DNA of 11,930 bases. Origin: Firmicutes bacterium UBA5500 (GTDB taxonomy: Bacteria > Bacillota > UBA994 > UBA5500). Position 1 is the first letter of the stretch, and every line of letters starts with the position of its first letter. The position numbers and the translations under genes were made by a program. A model generated the notes under the pieces. The model was not told where the DNA came from, did no database searches, and was given only the letters and a program-made list of their open reading frames with translations. The stretch covers positions 10,373 through 22,302 of the forward strand of contig DIPA01000008.1 of NCBI GenBank assembly GCA_002427055.1, given 5' to 3'. Positions 5,967 through 11,930 of this stretch are shown piece after piece.

Positions 5967-7057
5967 CAAAAGGACAAGCCTGCGGCTCAAAAACCCCCAT
6001 GAATCAAAGAGGTAGTCTGCTGCTGCTAATTATTCTGCTGCTTTCCTTTGCCTTGCTAATAACGCTGCCAATGCTGCAATTGGTACTGGTTGAGTATAGA
6101 GCTAGCGTACATGAGCAGATAAGTCTACAGGCGCATTATTTGGCTGAAGCCGGCCTAGCGCGTGCTCAGCAATTGCTGAGGTTCAATGTTGCTGCCCCTT
6201 TGCCGGTAGAGGAACAGCCATGCGGTAATGGCACGTTTAGTGTTCGTCGAACCAATGACCAAACAATTATCGCCAGGGGTAATGTGGGCAGCAGTTCGTG
6301 TAGTTTGAGTCTGCACTATCAGCCGGTGCAGCTTAGCCGGGGCTATATTCTTTGTGTGGGGCGGCCTGACAAAGATGCCTATCTGAATGTGTATGGTGCT
6401 GCGCAAGCTCAGTTTCATGGTGACGCCTTGATAGCAGGTAACATCGCCTTTGTTGATGAAGCTGCAGCGGACGCGTATCTGGGTGTTCAGGGTGGTCAAT
6501 TGGCTCTAACCGGCGAGGTAATAGGTAGCGGGACTATCGATCCTGCTGCCGGGCCAGCTACTAACATGCCCGATGAGGAACTGTGGCTTTGGTTACAGAG
6601 CCAGTTATTGCAGGAGGGGCAGCCTCTGCCAGAGCCAATTGCGGGACGCCTGACTTTGTTGCCGGGAGTAACCTATAGTTGCTCTACTGTCGATTGGAGT
6701 GCAGTAAATGTTGTTGGCCCACCGGAGCCGGAAGCGGCCGCTACTGTGATCGTGCGGGGTGATCTGCTCTGGCGGAATTGCACTGGCCAGCTCAACTTTG
6801 TTGTGGCTGGTGATTGCAGGCAAACACTCAATCAACCAGGGACTTTGGCAGTGCAAGGTGTTGTTTGGGTGCAGGGCACGCTAGATGCTTATTCGGTTCA
6901 AGTGCAAGGTGCGCTTTTGGCCGGCGCTATGCAGCTGAGGGCTAGCCCCTTGACAGACGAACTTAACCTACTAGTGGAGCCTGCGAGTTATCTACCAGGT
7001 AGTTTACCGGGGCTGGTTATTCCACATTTTAGCTCTTGGAACTATGAACTGGAATAA
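5933..7057 (+). CDS. PilX-like (GspK-type) pilus protein, copy B
   Basis: 374-residue protein with a PilX-type N-terminus: MNQRGSLLLLIILLL, a hydrophobic helix, then EYRASVHEQISLQAHYLAEAGLA, closely matching the protein at 3608. The ATG at 5933 has GGAGGTG at 5921-5927 (5-nt spacer) and is annotated as start. It adds 22 residues before the MNQRG that aligns with the start of copy A. The ATG at 5999 would give the homologous N-terminus but has no binding site. The remainder is a beta-rich, Gly/Val/Gln-rich region with repeating hydrophobic patterns (VQGVVWVQGTLDAYSVQVQGALLAGA written in pieces across 307-332) that suggests stacked beta turns. It ends the PilV-W-X set B, 25 bp after the PilW-like gene and 14 bp before the FimT-like gene. 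Exact start is uncertain. Confidence 0.72.
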   Translation: MCFKLSRTHLPAKGQACGSKTPMNQRGSLLLLIILLLSFALLITLPMLQLVLVEYRASVHEQISLQAHYLAEAGLARAQQLLRFNVAAPLPVEEQPCGNGTFSVRRTNDQTIIARGNVGSSSCSLSLHYQPVQLSRGYILCVGRPDKDAYLNVYGAAQAQFHGDALIAGNIAFVDEAAADAYLGVQGGQLALTGEVIGSGTIDPAAGPATNMPDEELWLWLQSQLLQEGQPLPEPIAGRLTLLPGVTYSCSTVDWSAVNVVGPPEPEAAATVIVRGDLLWRNCTGQLNFVVAGDCRQTLNQPGTLAVQGVVWVQGTLDAYSVQVQGALLAGAMQLRASPLTDELNLLVEPASYLPGSLPGLVIPHFSSWNYELE

Positions 7058-7071
7058 AAGGTGGTGGAGAT

Positions 7072-7554
7072 ATGGCGTTTGGTTCCGGCTCGGGCGAACG
7101 CAGAAGAATTAGGTCTTGCTTAGGAGGTTTTACACTAGTTGAGTTGCTTGTCTGCCTAGCTATCATGGGCCTGCTGGCGGGGATAGCGGCTGCTCCTGCA
7201 TTTGGCAAGCAACGAGCTAGGCAGTTATTGTCGGCTACTGTCATGAATCTATCGAATGACTTAAGAGCAGCACGTTTTTCAGCAATGGAAGAAGGACGAT
7301 GCTATTGTGTGGAAGTATTTGCCGGCAATTATACTATTACTGCCGAAGCACCGGTGCGCTGGGAGTTGATTAAGCGTGTTGATTGGCCTAGTGGCATCAG
7401 GCGTAGCGGCACTCTCTATGTCAAGCTTTACTTTCCTGCCACGGGGCTGTTCCATGAACTAGATAATAACTCAATCTACCTCAAAGATAGCTACGGGCGT
7501 ATTTCTGGTGTAGTTATCAGCAGTGGTGGACGGATTCGTATTGGGCAGCCTTAA
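7072..7554 (+). CDS. FimT/GspH-type pseudopilin
   Basis: 160-residue prepilin with an unusually long, basic leader (19 residues ending CLGG), then FTLVE (Gly19/Phe20 cleavage, Glu24), a hydrophobic helix to about residue 41, and the GspH-type stretch ATVMNLSNDLRAARFSAM that follows the helix in FimT/GspH proteins. The C-terminal half has the beta-rich tail of the family, with the SYGRISGVVISSGGRIRI block near the end that resembles the usual closing strands. ATG start with GGTGGTGGAG just upstream. FimT/GspH-type proteins add to the I-J-K tip complex, and this is the only such gene seen for two PilV-W-X sets. In some bacteria FimT-like pilins bind DNA in natural uptake; nothing here decides whether this one does. 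Confidence 0.82.
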   Translation: MAFGSGSGERRRIRSCLGGFTLVELLVCLAIMGLLAGIAAAPAFGKQRARQLLSATVMNLSNDLRAARFSAMEEGRCYCVEVFAGNYTITAEAPVRWELIKRVDWPSGIRRSGTLYVKLYFPATGLFHELDNNSIYLKDSYGRISGVVISSGGRIRIGQP

Positions 7555-7662
7555 AGAGCTTGAGGATAGGAATCATGAGGGGGCTAGGCAGGAGTAGCCG
7601 GTAGTTGCGGCGAACCCAGGTAAGTAATGCTTATTACATATGGTTAAGGGAGGTAATGCACT
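7555..7662 (+). other. Intergenic region between pilus operon and amidohydrolase pair
   Basis: 108 bp without a gene. It holds two small inverted repeats: GGCTA/TAGCC (7582-7586 with 7595-7599) and GTAAT/ATTAC around a GCTT loop (7624-7637). It also holds the Shine-Dalgarno AAGGGAGGT (7646-7654), 8 nt before TTG 7663. No intrinsic terminator with a T-run and no convincing sigma-A promoter was found, so read-through from the pilus operon remains possible. Confidence 0.4.
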
Positions 7663-8823
7663 TTGTTAGCCATCAAGAACGGTAAACTAGTTACTATTGC
7701 TAATGGCGTCATCGAGAATGGTACCTTGCTTGTAGACGGTAACAAGATAGTTGCTATCGGCCCTGAGGTAGTGATTCCGGCTGAGGCACAGGTAATTGAC
7801 GCCTCCGGTAAGTTTGTAACGCCTGGTATTATCGATGCCCATGCTCATGTGTCCATCTGGGAGGAAGGCTTGGGCTGGGAAGGTATCGATGTAAATGAAA
7901 CGACCAACCCAATCACAGCAGCAGTGCGGGCCATCGATGCTATCAATCCGGATGAGCTCGGGTTACACGATGCCTACCAAAATGGTGTCACTTGTATTTG
8001 GTGTGCGCCTGGTAGTGCTAACGTAATCGGTGGCGAGGGTGTTACTATGCGTACTTACGGTGAGACAGTAGATGAGATGATCATGCTTTCTCCTTCCGGT
8101 ATCAAGGCTGCTACCGGTGAAAATCCTAAAGGTGCCTACGGGAGTCGTAACCAGATGCCGAAGACAAGAATGGGAGTTGCTGCCTTGTTGCGGGAGACGC
8201 TCGTCAAGGCACAGAACTACCAACGCAGAATTGAGAAGGCGGCAGATAACCCCGAGAAGATGCCGGCCCGCGATTTGGGACTAGAAAACATGGTCAAAGT
8301 ACTAAAGCGCGAATTGCCCTTGCGGGCTCACTGCCATCGGGCCGATGATGCGATGACCATAGTGCGCGTTGCGCAGGAGTTCAATATTAAGGTCACCATC
8401 GAGCACGCGACTGAGGGCTACAAGGTGGCTTTGGAGTTGGCCAAACATGGTGTTCCTATTGTGGTGGGGCCTACGCTATCTTGTCGTTCGAAAATAGAGG
8501 TGCGTGATAGTAGTTTGGCTACACCGGCCATGTGTGCGGAGGCTGGTGTTAAAGTAGCTTTGATGACTGATCATCCTGTTATTCCGGTTTGGTATTTGCC
8601 CATTTGTGCCGGTGTCGCTGTGCGGCATGGACTGGATGAAGCGGTAGCCATGCGTGCGATTACGCTAACGCCTGCTGAGATTTGTGGTGTGGCCGATCGG
8701 GTTGGCTCTCTCGAGGTAGGAAAAGAAGCCGATATCGTTATTTGGGATGGACACCCCTTTGAGTATACTACCCACGTTGACTACACTATTATTAACGGTA
8801 GCATTGTCTATCAGCGCCAGTAG
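7663..8823 (+). CDS. Metal-dependent amidohydrolase, apparently active copy
   Basis: 386-residue amidohydrolase-superfamily protein of the imidazolonepropionase-like group (COG1228 type), probably cytoplasmic. N- and C-terminal beta strands frame a TIM barrel. Ligand motifs are intact: DAHAH (H60, H62), RAHCHRADD (H223, H225), EHATE (H248) and TDHP (D303). GENPK (152-156) may supply a bridging acidic or lysine residue. The C-terminal VGSLEVGKEADIVIWDG signature is the usual end of the barrel. It has the longer group hallmarks NPITAAVRAIDAINPD, PGSANVIGG and MPKTRMG. TTG start with AAGGGAGGT 8 nt upstream. The substrate cannot be read from sequence: members hydrolyse C-N bonds in cyclic or acylated amides, and hutI is not supported because no histidine-degradation genes are present. 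A degenerate paralog follows after 12 bp. Confidence 0.85.
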   Translation: MLAIKNGKLVTIANGVIENGTLLVDGNKIVAIGPEVVIPAEAQVIDASGKFVTPGIIDAHAHVSIWEEGLGWEGIDVNETTNPITAAVRAIDAINPDELGLHDAYQNGVTCIWCAPGSANVIGGEGVTMRTYGETVDEMIMLSPSGIKAATGENPKGAYGSRNQMPKTRMGVAALLRETLVKAQNYQRRIEKAADNPEKMPARDLGLENMVKVLKRELPLRAHCHRADDAMTIVRVAQEFNIKVTIEHATEGYKVALELAKHGVPIVVGPTLSCRSKIEVRDSSLATPAMCAEAGVKVALMTDHPVIPVWYLPICAGVAVRHGLDEAVAMRAITLTPAEICGVADRVGSLEVGKEADIVIWDGHPFEYTTHVDYTIINGSIVYQRQ

Positions 8824-8835
8824 GGAGGGAAGCAA

Positions 8836-10041
8836 ATGCTAGCAGTAATTAATGCCCATATTCTTACAATCACTCAAGGCGAGATTGAGAACGGTACGAT
8901 ATTAATTGAGAACGGCAAGATAGTGCAAGTCGGTTCGAATATCACTGTTGCGGAAGATATTGATATCCTGGATGTGGAAGGCGCCTACGTCATGCCTGGT
9001 TTAGTTGATGCTCATACCGCTGTCGGCCTGAAGCAAGAGGGTATGCGCTGGGAAGGCGACGATAGAAACGAGAATACGCGGGGGCCCATTATGCCGCACT
9101 TGTCTGCGCTGGACGGCTTTTGCCCCGAGGATGAAGTTATCTACGACGCGATGGAAAACGGTATCACAACAGTAGTCAGCGCACCAGGAACGGCGAACGT
9201 GATTGGAGGCCAAGCCGCCATCTTTAAGATGCAAGAGAGGGCTACTGCTGATGATCTTTACCAGGGGGTTGTCGGTATGCAAGCCGCGCTGGGTGAAGAC
9301 CCGAAAGGTGCTTGGCGCAACCAGAAGAAACTCCCCAGTACTCGTATGGGTGCAGCTTTTGTTCTGAGAGAAGCTTTGTGCAAAGCAAAAGAATATCGGG
9401 AGAAGGTTGCTAGGGGAGACGCTAACCCCGACAGGATGCCTGAACGCGATTTGCAGAGCGAAGCTTTAGCTAAGGTTGTTACCGGGGAAATGCCGCTGTA
9501 TGTGCACGCTCACCGGGCCGATGACATGGCCACTGCCTTACGGATAGCTAAGGAATTCGGCTTGCGCCTTGTTGTTACCTCAGCTACTGAGGCACATAAA
9601 CTTGCCGGTGCCATAAAAGCAGCTGATGTGCCGGTAGTGCTAGGGCCGATTTCCAATTCACGCATGAGCGTTGAAACGGCTGCTCGCACCATTCGTACTC
9701 CTGCCTTACTGCACGCCGCCGGAGTGAAGTTTGCTCTTACAACAAACCATCCTGAGACTCCGCTGCTGACTTTGACTATGCAAGCCGGTTTGGCAGTGCG
9801 TGGCGGGCTCTGTCCGGAAGCAGCCTTGAAGGCAATTACGTTGTATCCGGCTGAGATCATTGGCATGGCAGATAAGATCGGTAGTATTGAAGTAGGTAAA
9901 GACGCCGACTTGGCTATTTGGGATGGGCATCCGCTCAAGGTACGAAGTAGTGTCTTGGCGACGTTTGTAAAGGGAGAGCTAGTGTTTGAGTTCGGCTGCA
10001 ATTGCGATTGGGAAGACATTGAAGGCTGCGATTGCCACTAG
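8836..10041 (+). CDS. Amidohydrolase paralog with degenerate metal site and Cys-rich tail (probable pseudoenzyme)
   Basis: 401-residue paralog of the protein at 7663, collinear with it along the whole length (PGTANVIGG, PSTRMG, HAHRADD, GSIEVGKDADLAIWDG). Three expected metal or catalytic positions differ: DAHAH becomes DAHTA (A62), EHATE becomes TSATE (S249) and TDHP becomes TNHP (N304). H60, H224, H226 and GEDPK remain. So it probably lacks ordinary hydrolase activity, or binds metal differently. The first paralog ends at the equivalent of about residue 385; this one goes on with GCNCDWEDIEGCDCH, four cysteines and a final His able to bind a metal. ATG start with GGGAGGGAAG upstream, 12 bp after the first gene, so the two are cotranscribed and may form a mixed oligomer. 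The frame is intact with no sign of decay. Family call is firm; loss of activity is inferred. Confidence 0.83.
   Translation: MLAVINAHILTITQGEIENGTILIENGKIVQVGSNITVAEDIDILDVEGAYVMPGLVDAHTAVGLKQEGMRWEGDDRNENTRGPIMPHLSALDGFCPEDEVIYDAMENGITTVVSAPGTANVIGGQAAIFKMQERATADDLYQGVVGMQAALGEDPKGAWRNQKKLPSTRMGAAFVLREALCKAKEYREKVARGDANPDRMPERDLQSEALAKVVTGEMPLYVHAHRADDMATALRIAKEFGLRLVVTSATEAHKLAGAIKAADVPVVLGPISNSRMSVETAARTIRTPALLHAAGVKFALTTNHPETPLLTLTMQAGLAVRGGLCPEAALKAITLYPAEIIGMADKIGSIEVGKDADLAIWDGHPLKVRSSVLATFVKGELVFEFGCNCDWEDIEGCDCH
9994..10035 (+). repeat. Short direct repeat encoding the Cys-rich tail
   Basis: GGCTGCAATTGC (9994-10005) recurs as GGCTGCGATTGC (10024-10035), 30 nt apart and in frame. 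It encodes GCNC and GCDC ten residues apart at the end of the second amidohydrolase. It looks like an old tandem duplication of a 10-codon unit. Confidence 0.6.
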
Positions 10042-10056
10042 TCTTGATCTTTGCAG

Positions 10057-10087
10057 AAGGGGCTGCTCAAAATGAGCGGCTCCTTTT
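10057..10087 (+). terminator. Rho-independent terminator after the amidohydrolase pair
   Basis: A 13-bp stem (10057-10069 with 10073-10085, two G-U pairs, GC-rich centre) closes a 3-nt loop and runs into TTTT. It begins 16 nt after the stop of the second amidohydrolase. It is the clearest terminator of the window and separates that unit from the peptidase gene. Confidence 0.88.
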
Positions 10088-10110
10088 GCGTTAGTAGGAC
10101 TACGATCATC

Positions 10111-10136
10111 GCCAGGGAAAGTCCCGCTTTCTCGGC
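10111..10136 (+). other. Stem-loop in the peptidase upstream region
   Basis: GCC-GGGAAAG (10111-10121, one bulged A) pairs with CTTTCTC-GGC (10127-10136) around a TCCCG loop: 10 bp with one G-U. No T-run follows on either strand, so it is not a standard terminator. It could be an mRNA leader structure if transcription starts upstream, or a binding site. Confidence 0.35.
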
Positions 10137-10140
10137 ACAC

Positions 10141-10170
10141 TTGAAAGGATTCTCTCCCTCTAGCTAGAAG
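10141..10170 (+). promoter_or_regulatory. Candidate sigma-A promoter for the M14 peptidase
   Basis: TTGAAA (10141-10146) and TAGAAG (10165-10170) are 18 bp apart, about 55 bp upstream of the proposed start and just after the terminator. The -10 matches only four of six consensus bases, so this is weak. Confidence 0.3.
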
Positions 10171-10224
10171 ATTATTAAGTGACTGCGTTATAGGCAAGAG
10201 GTTCGGGCAGAGGAGGCGTAGACT

Positions 10225-11313
10225 ATTAGGCGCGTAGTTCTAGTCTTAGGTTGTATTTTGGCCGTCTTGGTCGTTTATTTATATCTGGACGTCTGGTTTT
10301 ATGTGCAGGCGCAGCCCCCAATGATACAGTCGCTAGGTGACCCGCCAGCTAAAGGTGCGCCTGAGCAAACAAAAATCCCGTTGTATCCAAATTTGCGCTT
10401 TAAATCAATTGTGCGTACCAAGGGCATCTATGATTACGAAACGATGATTAGTCATTTACAGCAGCTAGCCGACCACTATGAGCAACTTACGATCGATATT
10501 GTCGGTGAGTCGATTGAAAAACGGGCTATTTACCTAGTCAAGCTAGGGCACGGTAGCAAGAAGATTCTCTTAGATGGAGCTCATCACGGAAATGAATGGA
10601 TCAGCAGCTTCTTGTTGATGACTATGGTTGAGCACTATGCTTATCATTATCATACCGGACAACCTTTCTATGAGTATGATATTAGGGCCTTGTTATCCGA
10701 CTATACGCTTTGCTTTGTGCCCATGGTCAACCCAGACGGTGTGGAAATAGTTGCTAGCAATGGCCGTAGTAGTCGTGACTATGACAAGTTAGTTGCTCTC
10801 AACGGTGGGAAGCGCAGCTTCGCGGGGTGGAAGGCCAATGCTCGAGGAGTAGACCTTAACCGGCAGTATCCAACCAACTGGCCCTTAGCTAGAGATTATG
10901 GGCCGGCTACTCCGGCAATGGCTAATTATGCCGGTTCGCAACCACTAACTGAACCAGAGGTAATTGCTATCGATCGTTTGCACCAGCAAGAGCAGTTTGC
11001 TGCCTATCTTACTTACCATTCGGTCGGTAATATGATTTTTTACTATTATTATCAGACGGGGGATTGGCTGGAGCGAGATCGTGCGCTTGCCTATGCCGTG
11101 GGGCGCCTGACGGGTTATGAGGTACGTCATAGTTCGGGTGGCATTGGTGGCATGGCACGTGACCATGTTGTGACTGCTTATCAAATACCGACCCTAATTA
11201 TGGAGTTGGGCATCAACAAGCAGCGCCCCTTGCCTGAGTTTGCCGGCATGTGGGAGCGTAACCGTAAGGTTCCTTGTTTGGTCATAACCTGGCTGGACCA
11301 GGGGAAGCCATAA
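10225..11313 (+). CDS. Membrane-anchored M14-type zinc carboxypeptidase, probable ATT start
   Basis: Peptidase of the M14 metallocarboxypeptidase family, 362 residues from the proposed ATT start. Zinc ligands HHGNE (H121, E124) and H265 in TYHS, the NR pair in DLNRQYP (N212, R213) and the catalytic Glu in IMELG (E327) are all visible, with the NPDG signature between. The first residues read (M)RRVVLVLGCILAVLVVYLYL, a basic start plus one hydrophobic segment, so the protein is probably anchored with its catalytic domain outside. AGGAGG (10211-10216) lies 8 nt before ATT 10225; an in-frame stop lies at 10219. The first standard start, TTG 10258, has no binding site and cuts the membrane segment. 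Bacterial members of this type include gamma-D-glutamyl-diaminopimelate peptidases that act on cell-wall peptides; that substrate is a guess here. Confidence 0.82.
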   Translation: MRRVVLVLGCILAVLVVYLYLDVWFYVQAQPPMIQSLGDPPAKGAPEQTKIPLYPNLRFKSIVRTKGIYDYETMISHLQQLADHYEQLTIDIVGESIEKRAIYLVKLGHGSKKILLDGAHHGNEWISSFLLMTMVEHYAYHYHTGQPFYEYDIRALLSDYTLCFVPMVNPDGVEIVASNGRSSRDYDKLVALNGGKRSFAGWKANARGVDLNRQYPTNWPLARDYGPATPAMANYAGSQPLTEPEVIAIDRLHQQEQFAAYLTYHSVGNMIFYYYYQTGDWLERDRALAYAVGRLTGYEVRHSSGGIGGMARDHVVTAYQIPTLIMELGINKQRPLPEFAGMWERNRKVPCLVITWLDQGKP

Positions 11314-11380
11314 TCACTAAGAGCGTGCAGGGATTTCCCGATTTATTGCCGAAAATATATAACAGTCAATGAGCAGCGAA

Positions 11381-11386
11381 AGGAGG
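11381..11386 (+). promoter_or_regulatory. Ribosome binding site that fixes the aroQ start
   Basis: AGGAGG at 11381-11386 is 6 nt before TTG 11393. The ATG at 11369 is upstream of it and the ATG at 11387 touches it directly, so TTG 11393 is the best start. Confidence 0.75.
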
Positions 11387-11392
11387 ATGAAT

Positions 11393-11854
11393 TTGATCAG
11401 AATCCAAGTTATTCATGGGCCAAACCTGAACATGCTCGGGCATAGAGAACGGAAGGTATATGGTAACATCTCTTTGCTAGAGATTGATAGTATGATTCAT
11501 GCTGAGGCTGAACGCCTCGGTTTGCAAGTGAGAATAGATCAGTCCAATAGTGAAGGCGAAATTATCGACCTCATTCATGGTGCGGCATTAGAAGCTGACT
11601 GCTTAATTATCAATGCGGGGGCATATACACACTACAGTTATGCAATTCGTGATGCAATTGCAGCCGCCGATTTGCCAACCATCGAAGTTCATTTGACTAA
11701 TATCTACGCACGTGAGGACTTTAGGCATAAGTCATTGATTGCTCCGGTTGCAGTCGGTCAGATAGCTGGTTTTGGCTATAATGGCTACTTGCTAGCTATG
11801 GCGGAGGCAGTCCATTTGCTAGGCAATCGGCCAATAGTCGGCAATCAACAATGA
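11393..11854 (+). CDS. aroQ: 3-dehydroquinate dehydratase, type II
   Basis: Cytoplasmic shikimate-pathway enzyme that converts 3-dehydroquinate to 3-dehydroshikimate; 153 residues from TTG 11393, the usual size of the dodecameric type II enzyme. Starting there gives MIRIQVIHGPNLNMLG, which matches the family N-terminus; the longer frame adds eight residues not expected. Active-site residues are in place: R18 and Y23 (HRERKVYG), the QSNSEGE loop (50-56), N74 and H80 in NAGAYTHYSYAIRDA, H100 in EVHLTN and R111 in REDFRHKS. A usual Pro in the NPGAYTH motif is Ala here, which should be harmless. In many Bacillota aroQ is followed by a Xaa-Pro peptidase and efp; the window ends too early to see this. 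It is 79 bp after the peptidase gene, with no terminator between. Confidence 0.95.
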   Translation: MIRIQVIHGPNLNMLGHRERKVYGNISLLEIDSMIHAEAERLGLQVRIDQSNSEGEIIDLIHGAALEADCLIINAGAYTHYSYAIRDAIAAADLPTIEVHLTNIYAREDFRHKSLIAPVAVGQIAGFGYNGYLLAMAEAVHLLGNRPIVGNQQ

Positions 11855-11930
11855 TCAACCTAATCGTAAGCTGGCTCACGCTAATAAATCGAACAGCGGG
11901 AGCATAAAAAGGGAGCCATTCCTGTAATGA
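11855..11930 (+). other. Non-coding end of window, possible start of next gene
   Basis: 76 bp after aroQ. It holds AAAAAGGGAG (11906-11915) and then an ATG at 11927-11929, a possible binding site and start with a rather long spacer. No terminator was seen, so the next gene may belong to the same transcript. Too little is present to identify it. Confidence 0.25.

Noticed and set aside
9510..10019. Long minus-strand reading frame (169 codons) opposite the second amidohydrolase
   Set aside because: It lies wholly inside a clear, conserved gene on the other strand, has no binding site and its sequence looks like no protein I know.
7663..10041. Naming the amidohydrolases hutI (imidazolonepropionase)
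   Set aside because: The group resemblance is real, but no histidine-degradation genes are near and the motifs fit a wider family of unknown substrate.
10225..10257. Lipoprotein signal (VLGC) at the peptidase N-terminus
   Set aside because: The hydrophobic stretch before the Cys would be only about seven residues and the hydrophobic run continues past it, so a membrane anchor fits better.
11329..11340. GGGATTTCCC palindrome upstream of aroQ
   Set aside because: Too short a stem (3-4 bp) to call a terminator or operator without comparison to relatives.

Overview
The window is about 12 kb of tightly packed DNA of roughly even base composition. Every convincing gene is on the + strand. It looks like a chromosomal segment of a monoderm Bacillota (Clostridia-like) bacterium. 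The reasons are strong AGGAGG-type ribosome binding sites, many TTG/GTG starts, and a type IV pilus cluster in which pilMNO runs straight into pilin genes with no pilP or pilQ (the outer-membrane parts). The lineage is inferred; no rRNA or other marker gene is present.

Region 1 (1-7554) is the downstream half of a type IV pilus operon. In order it holds the C-terminal part of a prepilin peptidase; minor pilins PilV-like A and PilW-like A; the assembly platform PilM, PilN and PilO; PilX-like A, with a long exported C-terminal region; then, after a stem-loop, a second minor-pilin set (PilV-like B, PilW-like B, PilX-like B) and a FimT/GspH-type pseudopilin. The peptidase would process the prepilins. 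PilM (cytoplasmic, FtsA-like) would bind the N-terminal INLLP motif of PilN, and PilN/PilO form the inner-membrane alignment complex. The FimT, PilV, PilW and PilX types correspond to GspH, I, J and K, which form the priming tip complex. Two PilV-W-X sets around a single pilMNO are the main feature of this half. The major pilin and the PilB, PilC and PilT motor genes are not in view and presumably lie upstream.

Region 2 (7555-10087) is a two-gene unit of tandem metal-dependent amidohydrolase paralogs closed by a strong intrinsic terminator. The first copy keeps the metal-ligand pattern (HxH, HxH, EHATE, TDHP). The second has lost three of these positions (HxH to HTA, EHATE to TSATE, TDHP to TNHP) and carries a Cys-rich CxC-x7-CxCH tail that seems to have arisen by a short internal duplication. 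An active enzyme paired with a probable pseudoenzyme is the most unusual content of the window.

Region 3 (10088-11930) has a non-coding stretch with a second stem-loop, a membrane-anchored M14-type zinc carboxypeptidase whose best start is a rare ATT codon, and a complete type II 3-dehydroquinate dehydratase (aroQ). The window ends in a short spacer that may lead into another gene. No RNA genes, mobile elements or CRISPR arrays were seen.
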